64,000 bases of DNA from Diospyros lotus (lineage: Eukaryota; Streptophyta; Magnoliopsida; Ericales; Ebenaceae): the NCBI RefSeq assembly GCF_014633365.1, contig NC_068339.1, positions 27,785,316 through 27,849,315 on the forward strand. Reading direction: 5' to 3'. The notes under the pieces are model-generated. The model was not told where the DNA came from and did no database searches. It worked only from the letters and a program-made list of their open reading frames with translations. The position numbers were made by a program, and so were the translations under genes. Of this stretch, positions 11,236 to 23,200 are shown piece after piece (positions within the stretch are counted from its first letter, which is position 1; each line of letters begins with the position of its first letter).

Positions 11236-14200
11236 GGGGGGGTGTTTTTTTTTTTTAGGTGCAAAAACAAAATAACCAAGAGATCTCCTCTCCCATTTCA
11301 CCCTTTTCAGTTGAGGCAAATTAGAGTGCAAATGTCATTTACACTGCAACTATAGCTTCTCACTTCATCTGTTTATCAGTTGCTTTGATTCTCCAAGAGA
11401 CAACCATAACAATACTTCATATAACAAAAGTTTACACTAGCTTCATTGATACAATTTATAAGCAAAGGAGCGAGATAATAGATTTGAGCCTGTTCATTAC
11501 TAAAGCTCCATTTGTTTTCATGTAAAATGTTCTACATTGAAAAACACTTTACCTATAATAAAAAAAATTGTGTGAAAACTTAAAAAAAAAATGCACGTGT
11601 GAAAATTTATTTTCTCTAATTTTGCAGTGTTTGGTTGGAATTTTGTTTTAAAAACTATTTTTAATTCAATTCAACTTGAGTCTCTTCCCTTAACTTTGGG
11701 AATCCAAGCTATATCTTAAACTCAAGTATCAATTATATTTGCAAATTCCTAAATAGAATTGAAAATTCCTTTAAACTCATGTATCAATTGAGTTTTTCAA
11801 TGAACTGAAAAATGATGTAAAGACATATATAAGGGTAAAAAAGAAAACAAGAAATAAAGGAAGGATGACTATGTATATAAATTCACACACACATATTCAA
11901 AGAAATGTGAAGGTCAGAAAGACAAAAAAAAGCCACTAATATGCTTCAATTGGCAGTTTTAGCTTTTTTTTCTCTAGGCACTAAGCATGTTTCAGTTTCT
12001 GCAAAATAGCAGAAACCATGGGTGTTACAGTTTCTGCCATTTTGGCAGGACCTCATTCATGGTTTCTGCTAAAATGTGGAAAACGGTGATATTAATTTTT
12101 GTGACTGCAAACTCATTGCAGATTATATTTTGTTTTTTTTTTTTTAACCACATTAGCAGTTTTTTGCTTTATTTTTTAAACCGTGTTAGCAGTTTTCTTT
12201 GTAGTGTTTGGGAAACAATTTTGTATGGGTCTTATTTTGTGAATTTCTTTAAGGATACTTTTAGATTTAAAAAAAAAATCCCCCATATATAGTTGGAATC
12301 CGGAAATCAATCCCTGATTTAAAGGGAATGATTGAAGAGATTAAATCCCCAAATTAAAATAGTAATCAAAGGAATTATCTTGGGTCAACTTTCTGTTTTA
12401 GTTTTTTGATACTCATATTTTTGTATAGCCTAAGTTTCCTATTCTTGTATTTGGTAGTTTCCTATTATTGTATAGCCTAAGTTTTCTATTCTTGTATAGC
12501 CTAAGATAGAAAGATCTCTTGTATATATATGTACTGTACAGCTAATTCGGAGGTAAGAAATCAAGTAATTTCTTTCAAAATTATTTGTTCATGATATCAA
12601 AGCCAGGTTCGATGCTGGTCTGACATTCATCTCATCAATCCTTTATGGCAGAAACTAAATCTTATTCGGCAGCCTCTTCAACACTCTTCCATTGCTCTTG
12701 TTATTTCTACTACTTTAGCTAATCCCATATCAACCCTTGATTTTCATTCCATTCAAATCACCCAACACAAACTCAAACGGAACCAATTTTAGTGAATGGT
12801 TCCAATCTGTGTTGCTTGTTATGAAAGGCAAGGGCAAAGTTGGCTATCTGACAGGTGTTATTCCTATGCCACCTTTCAACTGCTGCTAACTATTCAACTT
12901 GGGATGCTGAAAACTCTATAGTCATGTCATGGCTCATCAATTCTATATGGAGCCTAAGATAGGACGGGTCTACCTCTTCTACAAAACTACAAAGGAGATC
13001 TAGGATGCTGTGCAAGAAATTTACTCCAATCTCGAAATCACGGCCCAGTGTTTTGAAGTCCATTTTGCCCTTCGAACTATTAGACAAGGTAACATCTTGG
13101 TCACTAAATACTATAATGTTTTGATTGAACTTTGGCAGGAGATGGACCTGTTCTATGATATTAGTTGGCATTGTACTGAGGATGGTACCAAGTACACTAA
13201 AATGTTGGAGAAGGAAAGGGTATTCAATTTCCTACATGGCCTCAACAAAGATCAAGATGAAGTTCATGGTCGTCTCCTTTGTACCAAACCTTTCCCTTCC
13301 ATCAGAGAAGCCTTTATTGAGATCAGACATGAGGAGAGCCACAAATGAGTAATGCTCAGCAGCCCTTCAAACCAGCTCCCTGATTTGGGATCCTAGAATT
13401 CTGCCCTGGCAATCCATCATAGTACATCTCATTCAAAGGAGCAAAAACTTGAGATAAAACTCTAGTGTGATCAGACATGAGGAGAGCCGCAAATGGTTAA
13501 TGCTCAGCAGCCCTTCAAACCAGCTCCCTGATTTGGGATCCCAGAATTCTTCCTTGGCAGTCCATCATAGTACATCTTATTCAAAGGAGCAAAAACTTAA
13601 AGATAAACTCTGGTGTGATCGTAGTAATAAACCCTGTGGTACAAGGGACACATGCTGGAAACTTCATGGAAAACCAGCAAATTGGAAGCCAAGAAGCCAA
13701 CGAGAACAGCATAAGTCAGCATATACAACTGACTCATCCATCATCTCTGAAAAACTGGATGCTCCGTTTATAGTGGAACAGATGGAAATTTTACGACAAC
13801 TACTGAACCAGTCCAAAGTGCCTAAGGAAACTAAACCTACCCCCGAACTAATACAGCCACAATAGTTCATAGAGGTAACACTCAAATCCACTTTATTATC
13901 CAAATCACATTCTAACAACTGTTGGATTGTAGACACTGAGGCATTAGATCATACGACGGCTTACCAAATTTTTTTTCCACTTATAAAGACTATGCTGAGA
14001 ATATTAAGTTTGCAATTGCTGATGGGAATGTAACTGGTGTGGCTAGTCAAGGCACTATTTTTCTACATGGATTAAAATTGTTTTTTTCCCTTCATGTTCC
14101 ACATCTTAAATGAAATATCCTTTCTATTGGTATATTGACTAAAGATCTCAATTGTATAGTCACATTCTATCCTACCTATTGTGTATTTCAGAATTTGTCT

Positions 14201-17200
14201 TCAGGGAGGATGATTGGCAGTATTGAGGAGCAAAAACGACTAGGCCACCCTAGTTTCAATTATCTAAAAATTTTGTATCCGAAATTATTCATCAATAAAG
14301 ATCCTACTTCCTTTTAATGTGAACATTGTGTTTATGCTAAACATCCACACTCTCATCATCCTACTCATCCCTATAAATCCTCATAGCCATTTCATATTAT
14401 TCACAGTGACATTTGGGGGCTAGCTCGTGTCTCAACTTTAACCAGTACCTGATGGTTTATCACGTTTATTGGTGACCACACTCGTGTTTGTTGGGTTTAC
14501 CTCATGAAGGACAAATCTCATACTTGTTCCATATTTAATCAATTTCATAAACTTGTTATCAATCTATTTCAGTCTTCTGTTCGCATCCTTCAAATTGATA
14601 ATGGTGGGGTACTTTGCACAAGAATTAAACCAATACCTTATTGATCAGGGTATCATCTTACATCAAAGCTCATGTCCCTCTACTCCCTAACAAAATGGAA
14701 TAGCAAAAAGGAAAACTAGGCATCTTCTTGAGGTGGCCCGATCCCTAATGTTTGCTAGCAATGTTCCAAATCTGGGGTGAAGCTATTCTAACAACTGCCT
14801 ATCTCATAAATAGGTTGCCTTCCAAACCACTTAACTATTGAACCCCACTGAGTTGTTTACTTGCTATGTTTCCCATAATTTGCATTCTAAACTCACTCTC
14901 TCCCAAAGTGTTTGGATGTACTACCTTTGCCCATAATCAACATGCTCACTGCAGCAAACTTGATCCTAATATACTCAAATGTATTTTTGTTGGGTACTTT
15001 TCCACCCAAAAAGGTTACAAGTGCTACTTTGCTTCCACTCACCGATTTTATGTCTCTTGTGATGTATGTTTCTTTGAACATCAACCTTACTATCCCAATG
15101 TTTCTCTTCAGGGGGAGACCCCTCATGAAGATAGATAATCATTGGGACCCATCTATTTCACTTCCTATTTCTCTTCTGATTTATCCATCAAATGTTCCCT
15201 CACTTGAACTATCCTCACATCCTTCATTAGACCAACCTGAACCTTACGAGAAATGAGTCAGGGGGAGAACCTACTATTGAACCACAATCGATTAAGGTTT
15301 ACTCAAGAAGGCCAAAAGCTCTTCCACACAGCCATTCATCTAAACTAGAGCCAAGTCTTGGTTTGAAAGAGGCTATCATAGTTGATGATCTTGATGTTCC
15401 AATTGCTATAAGAAAAGGGGTAAGATCATGTACCAAGCATTCTATCTCCTCCTATCTAACCTATTCTAAGTTGTCTCCTAAGTACAACATCTTTACCACT
15501 ATGATTGATAATGTGGAAATCCCTAAAGACATTCAAAGTGCCCTTCATGACCCTAAATGGAAAGACGCTGTTTTGGGGGAAATGAATGCATTGAATAACA
15601 AGACTTGGGATATTGTGGAGTTACCTAAAGGAAAGAGACTTGTTAGATGTAAATGGATATTCATAGTCAAACATGGCCCAGATGGAAAAATAGAGAGATA
15701 CAAGGTAAGGTTAGATGCCCAAGGATCCACACAAACTTATGGCATTGACTATGAAGAAACGTTTGCTCATGTAGCGATGTTAAATTCAATAAGGGTTCTT
15801 TTGTTTCTTGCCGCCAACTTAGATTGAGAATTTCACCAGATGGACATGAAGAATGTGTTTTTGAATGGGAAGCTAGAAGAGGAAGTTTATATGAGGTTTC
15901 CACCTAGTTTTGAATCCATTGAAGCCTCAGGTAAAGTCTGTAAATTAAAGAAGTCCCTCTATGATCTCAAGCAATCACCCAAGGCATGGTTCACAAGGTT
16001 AGTGCTACTATGACTCAATTGGATATCAGCAAGGACAGGCTAACTACACTTTCTTCATTAAATAGGCTGAAAATGGAAAAAGATCAATTTTGATAGTGTA
16101 TGTAGATGATACGTTGATAACAGGTGATGACAAGAGATAACGGGACTTAAAACCACGCTACAGGCTGAATTTAAGGTCAAAGATCTTGGTACACTAAAAT
16201 ACTTCCTTGGCATGGAGATAGAAAGGAGTAAACAAGGTGTTTTCATAACCCAAAGAAAATACACACTTGTTCTCTTGAATGAAACTGGAAAACTTGGTTG
16301 TAGACCTGCAAGTACTCCATTAGAACAAAATTGGAAGAAAAAAGTCACAGAAAATGACTACTATTGATAAGGAAAGGTAGTAGTGCCTAGTAGGAAAATT
16401 GATATACCTTTCTCTTACCAGACCTAATATTACCTATAGTGTAAGTGTTGTGAGTCAATTTATACACTCACCTACACAAAGACACCTAGAGGCAGTAAAC
16501 CAAATTCTTCGATACCTAAAAAGGACCCTTGGAAACGGGATTTTGTTTCAAAAGAGTGATTATAGGGGAGTTGAATGTTTTGTAGATGTAGATTGGGCAG
16601 GTTCAATTGAGAATAACAAGTCCACAAATGGCTATTGCACTAAACTATGGGGTAACTTGGTCACTTGGTGGAGTAAAAAACAAACAGTCGTGACAAAGAA
16701 GCAATGTTGAGGTCAAGTACAGAGCAATTGCTCGAGGGATTTGTGAGTTGATATGGCTAGAAAGATTATTACAGGACCTAAAAGTTACATGGACGAGACT
16801 TATGAAGTTGTATAGTAACAGCAAATCAGCTATCAGCATAGTTCATAATCCAATCCAGCATGACAGAATGGAACATGTGAGAATTAACTGAAACGTCATC
16901 AAAACAGAGATTGAGAGTAGAGTTAGACACAAGAAACTGATGTTCTAACTAAGGCACTGTCGAAACCAGGTTTTGAAGCATTTGTAAGCAAGCTGAGAAT
17001 GATTAACATCTATTCACTAGTTTGAGAGGGAGTGTTAGAATCAAAAAATCAATCCCTGATTTAGAGAAAATGATTGAAAATATTAAATCTCCAAATTAAA
17101 GGAGTAATCAAAGGAATTATCTTAGGTCAACTTTATGTTTTAGTTTTTTGGTAGTTTCCTATTCTTGTATAGCCTAAGGTTCCTATTATTGTATAGCCTA

Positions 17201-20200
17201 AGTTTTCTATTCTTGTACAGCTGATTATTGGAGGTAAGAAATCAAGTAATTCCTTCCAAAATTATTTGTTCATATATATATATAGGAAGAGTTATATGAA
17301 CTTATCTAATAATGCAACTCTATTATCAAGGAGAAGTGGCTGCTCAATTCCTTTTACTACTCTCGCATCATTTACAGGATATTTTACTGTAAGTTATTTT
17401 GAGACTGCTAGGAAAAGATGTAAGAGGAAGATAAAGAAAACTTAATGGGAGACTCTTATCTATGATAAAAATTATTGGCAAGCTAGAATTCAGACAACCC
17501 CAGTGGAATTAAGGCTTGATATGTCCTTGTATGTGTTATTTTTGGACTTATGCTAAAAAATAATTTCATGTAAAAGTATTTTACTGACTTCCTCTCTAAC
17601 CAAACAATGAAAAATGAGTAAAAGATTCTACACCAAAACAAATCCAGCCAAAATATATTATTCAACCACAAATAATGGTTATCTTCTTTACTACTCATTT
17701 AGGAGGCCTAGGGCTAGTTATTTTATGAATATTATATTTGAATCATGCAGTTAGAATCTTAATCCAATTGAATGTGTGAGATTTCCATGAATATAAGAAG
17801 ATATAAGTAAAATTTCTCTACAACTCATAAATATTGGCACTACTTCAAAAGGTTAAATGTGCACAGAAATAAAATTTCCCAAAGAAAGCAATGCATGTAA
17901 TTCCCAAACAACATAAGGAAGTCCTTAATATAAGAATGGAAGAAAACTCACGTGTCAATGATAGCCCTCAAGAATGGTGCTGATTTTTCGATACCTTCAA
18001 TGTTTGCAAGGGATTGTACAAATGTGATTGGGATCATGAAGAAGAATGTGAGGAAAAAGAAGGCAACAGCAATTATAAGCCTCCTAATTGTCAGTGAAAC
18101 ATAAGGGATAGCCAGGTTGTTCCAATAGACATCACGAGGCTCAGGGGCCCACTCTGTCAACCATATAGTTGGATCTCGTGATTGTTGGGTTTGTGCACAG
18201 ACAGCAGCTCCCCAACGAGTTTTGAATGAGACAAATGCTGCTGGCACAATATAATCTGGACTTTCCATTATCCTTCCTCGCTCTGCAACTATCTGAATAT
18301 GAAATGATACAAAAATGGGTTTCAATAGGAAATGAGTTGAAGTTCATAATAGAAGTGAAATGAGAAACGTAATCACTATGATCTTCAATCTACAAGGTGA
18401 AGAAAAGAAAAAGGCCTATGAATAACAGGTTCTAATTGAATGCAATTCAAGTACAATAAAAACCAATTGAAGCATGAGGATTCCAGTAAAAGGTTATCTG
18501 CCACAACATGAAGTGAGCCATTAAGAACATTCTACCTGGTATTTCATAAGTAGACAATTTGTTCACAGCAATATCAAGGGCGCATCATCATGTTTACTTT
18601 CTTAAATTTTTGTAAGCAGCATTGGCCTGGGCAACAAGCAATGATGGTAGGACATGTGGGGCAATAAAATGTTGTTCATAGGTTCAAGAGGACTACTTTT
18701 TTAATGGACACATAATCATTTGTCAATTTTGAGGGAGAAGTGCTTGCAATCATAACTAATAAAATCATAATTGTATTAGCAAGATTGTTATCAAAGAAGA
18801 CATTGTCTCACACCCCCACACATGCGCAAGCACACACTAGCACACACTAGCGCACACGCACACACATGCGCAAGCGCATGTACACACACTCACATAGGGC
18901 ACACACACATGCACAAGCGTAGGCGCACACACCCACATAGGGTAACAATCGAACCGAGCCAAACCGAGCTTTGTTGAGCTCAGGCCAAGCTCGGCTCGAT
19001 GAGCATGAGCTCAAGCTTGAGCTCCATTAACATGAACCGAGCTCGAGCTCAGCTCAGGCTCGACTCATCAAAAGGTTGAAGAGCCGAGCTCGAACTTGGG
19101 CTCGATAAGCTTCTCGCAAGCTTGAGCTCGGGTTTGGGCTCAAGTTCAAATTTGTCAAAATTATGTTTAAAAAAAAAACTGATAATATGATATGTAAATA
19201 ATTAACAAATATAACTTTAAATCAAACCTAATAATTGATTAATCCCTTAAAACGATAATTAACCACTTAGTCGATTAACTCTTTGGTTATTCAAATTATG
19301 TTATTCCATCATATATTCGAGTAAAACAAGTATATAATCGATTAATCCCTTAAATGTTCAAGTCTTATTTGATTAAAAGAAAAAGTTAGTCAAATACAAT
19401 ACTTGTTACTCAACTAAACATTTCCTTACTCGATTAAAATGATAATTACTCTATTAAATTCATATATTTGTTGATTAATCTTCAAGTCATAGCATATCTT
19501 ATTATCAACACATTTTAATGGAGAAAGTATATGAAAGTTTTGCATTTAATTAATTTCTCATCGTCAAAACATTCTCAAAATCAAACTCAACAAAATTTAA
19601 TGATATTATTATAATAATTTAAAGTTTAATAATTTTATGTTAAATAATTTTTTTATAAAATTATGAATAAATTTATTAATATATTTATAAACGAGTCTAT
19701 TCACGAACTATTCTCAAATTTCTAATCGAGCTTGCTCGCGAGCCTCTAATCAAGCTGGCGAGCTAAGGTTTATTAAGCTCAAGCTCGACTCATTTACAAA
19801 TCGAGCTTCAAAGTTAGGCTCAAGCCCGACTCGTTTATCTTAATGAACGAACTCGAACAAGCTCTTATCGAGCCAAACTCCAAGTCACTCATCAACGGCT
19901 TGACTCATTTTCAACCCTACACCCACACCTATACCCACCCACCCACACATACTCGCACTCACACCCTCACCTGCACCTGCACACGCACACCCACACCTAC
20001 CCCCCCACACACACCCAAACCCGCATCCGCACCCACCCCACACACACACACACGATGTCTATAAATTCACGAACTAGCTGTAACACATCCCCTTAGGGTT
20101 TCATTCTTCAGGGCTATGTTGTTAGTTCATATTCATTTCCATAGTTTCTATTTGCTTTTGTTGTAAATGTTGCTTCCTTTTTGTTAGCAGTAAAAGGTCC

Positions 20201-23200
20201 TCAAAAAATCATTTATACTAGGAAGAAAATCAAAGGAGACATTGTCTCACACCCACACACATGCACAAGCGCACACGAGCACACGTGCACTCACACTAAT
20301 GCCCGTACACGCACGCACGCACACTGGTTATCCACTAAGCTAGACTTAACTGGAAAACCCACTTTCAACCATTTCAAGGGGCTTGAACTCATGGGAAAAT
20401 GATAGCACATATGGTCATTTAAACCTCTATCCCATGACGGCATGCCAATATCTATGAACTATGAGATTTTGAAAACAAAATATTAAGTAACTTATGATAG
20501 TTTTATAAAAGGATAACAGAGGAAAGGAAAATAAATACTTAAATTAAAATAAAAAAAAGTAAAGCAAACAAACTTTGAATAGAAAAAGAAAATTATAAGT
20601 TATCTAAGAGAAGTTCAATAAGAGCAATTACTTCTCTTGATAGTCTCTCGATTTCAGATGTCTGAAAATCAATTCCATCCACCTTATCCCCACAGAGGCC
20701 AAGGAAACCAGTCTGCAAGTTTAAAAAAAATGCAAAAATCCTGTTATTACCCTAAATTAATTAACTGAACTTCACCAGAACAAGAAGGAAAGTAGCATTA
20801 TGACAGACACTATAGCAACACCTCATGCAACAAATACGTCTATACAGGCATCACATGCATGTAGTACCTTCATCATAGGCCGTTTTGACGGACTCCTAGA
20901 ATACTTTAACTGGTAATAGTCAAGCCAGTTTTCCTTTTTCTTCTTCTCCTTGACCAATTTTGCAAGTTTGTTGGCATTGTACACAACCTGCAAAAAAGTT
21001 TTAAGTGAGAACAAAGCTGTTCAGTAATTTAACAGGTATTCAATTATCTTATACATAAGAAATTGATAACTTAAGTAAATACCCTTCCTCTAAGTAAAAT
21101 TGAACATTGTACTAATATTTTTCTGTAAGTACATGTGGTCTCTAAATAATGTATAACTTACAGTAGCTCAAACTCTGAACAAGCTGAGTTTCCTGCTTGC
21201 CTGACTGTTTGACAACAGTTGGAAAAAATAATAGAAAGAAAATTAAATGTCTTGTTCTTGTTGATAATATTAACTCCTTATCATGTGCCTAATACACAGA
21301 AGAAATTTCTCCGTAGTCCCTAGGTTGATACTTCCACATGTAATTCACCATGCCAAATACAAGAAGTTTTTATTAACTACAACAATAAAGATTAAATCTT
21401 CATTTCTGCCCTTGAAAATAGAGTGACTGACGAGTTCTGCTGCATTATTAACACTTCATTATCCACTAAGCACAAAATAGAATTGAACATACAAAAAATA
21501 ATAACAATAATAATAAAAAGAAGCATAAAACTCGAGAGCTCGTGAATAAGTCCATCTAACTCATAATACTGTAATTAACCAGATCTACTGCAACCTAAAT
21601 AGATACAGGTGGATTCAAGCAAAATACTTCTCATGAAATTCAGACTAATTTAGTATTCATATAAGATCTATTTGTATTTGAATGTGCATATTTATCTATC
21701 TATTAATAGAATGCTACCCAAGCCAACCTGCTGAGTAAGGTAATGATCTGGATGGTTGACGAGGAAAAAGTGCTCCACAAGCTCGCTAACTGATTCATCG
21801 GGGTCTGGCGGTACATTTCTTACAAGGACCTGTGAACAATCAGTTTCAACACTCAGGTTTAGTAGAAGCTGGCACTGAAGAGTCTTAATGGCAACTTTAT
21901 GGACGTGAGGATCAATAAACTTCTCAGGAATATGTGACTGCACAAACTACAAAAGTGCCAAGTTTTCAAATTGACAAGAAGCTCAACAGCTAAAGTCAAC
22001 TGCTGTTTGATACAACTATCAGATTTGTTTTGATACTCAAATGCTTACCATCATTGCTTATTTTAGTAGACACACACAGAAGAAAAAAGAGTGTAAGAAG
22101 CGCTGTACAGGAACAATTCTGGAGAATGATGTATCATGATTGTCTATCTTTCCATGGGTTCAGAGGTCAAGTTATAAGAACAATGTTAACACCATGTGGT
22201 ACCAGAACGTATATCAGTATGCACAGGGATGTCAATATTTTACATACAACTTAAACATATAAACTGCACTCAAGGAGATACCACTGCATAGGAAAGAACT
22301 AACACATCACAAATAAAATTTAAAATAAAAGAACACATGAAGAAGGCCAAATAATCCCAAGGAGATGATACAAATGTAAAACATCCTTTTCCAAAAGACA
22401 GGTAGCATCTTACCGTGAACTGATCAGGGCGACGCTTTTGTAAGGCAAGAAAGTCCAACCGCATTGATACAACTGTTTCATACTCTTTTCTTAGCACATA
22501 ACATGTCCAAAAAGTGAACACATAGGCCATAACAATGTGAGCCCAAAATCTGCAATCCCAGAATGGTGAACATCATCCACTGCACTACAGCAGTACTGGC
22601 AGTAAAAGTAAACTGACATTTATTTGATTATATGAAGTCCTAGAGTATAAACTGTTATATATGAAGTCCTTATTTGATTATATGATAATACAATCTCATG
22701 GCTGATGGTGAAGATAATACTGACATTTACTACATACCATAAATGTTGAAAAGAATGTCCTATTCATCCTACATTTCCCCCTAAATAAGAAGAATTATGT
22801 GGAAAAGTGATACTACAGGATCTTAGAATCAATGGATCCCTTACAATAAAATACCAAATTGTTAACTAAACTGTTAAAGAGGTTTGGACTCTACATGACA
22901 CCACCAAATTGACGTTCTAGTCTTAGAATCAGAAAAAATGCGGCATTTGCTTTATTCCTTCGATCCATTTTTTGGGTTCTTCCAGGATGATAGACTCTAT
23001 TTGGATCTTCGCAGCTTGGGCTAAGAATGCAATAAGCACATAATTCTTCCAACCACACTTCAATTATGCTTACAAATTGCAATAAGCACATAACTTTTGG
23101 AATGATATGCATCAATTATGCTTACAAATTGCAACAGTGAAAGGGAAATTCTTCAAAATGCCACCTGCAGATATATCAATGAGTTGGGATATATTCTCCC

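Larger units (their letters stand above)
12291..17272 (+). mobile_element. Ty1/copia LTR retrotransposon, near full-length but coding-dead
   Basis: Flanked by the 5-bp direct repeat TATAT (12286-12290 and 17273-17277). It has two LTRs, a primer-binding-like site right after the 5' LTR, gag, then protease, integrase, RT and RNase H in copia order, and a polypurine tract before the 3' LTR. At about 5 kb with short LTRs it resembles small copia lineages such as Ale/Retrofit, but lineage was not tested. Many stops and frameshifts break the polyprotein. It is inserted within OSCA1 intron 7, transcriptionally opposite to the gene. Confidence 0.9.
10735..17951 (-). other. OSCA1 intron 7 (7.2 kb), transposon-filled
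   Basis: Lies between exons 7 and 8. Contains a Ty1/copia element at 12291-17272 in antisense orientation to the gene, an outer pair of inverted sequences at about 11505-11560 and 17590-17649, a T18-G28 tract at 11197-11242 and a hairpin at 12006-12074. No host exon was seen in it. Confidence 0.85.
18293..20631 (-). other. OSCA1 intron 6 (2.3 kb)
   Basis: Between exons 6 and 7. Filled by CA-rich simple sequence, a nonautonomous hAT-like element, and a second diverged copy of the CA-rich block. No other coding signal was seen. Confidence 0.8.

Noticed and set aside
15545..15903. Minus-strand frames across the copia RT
   Set aside because: Shadows of the plus-strand pol reading, which has clear family motifs.
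19843..20064. Open frame rich in Thr/His/Pro
   Set aside because: Translation of the CA-rich microsatellite, not a gene.
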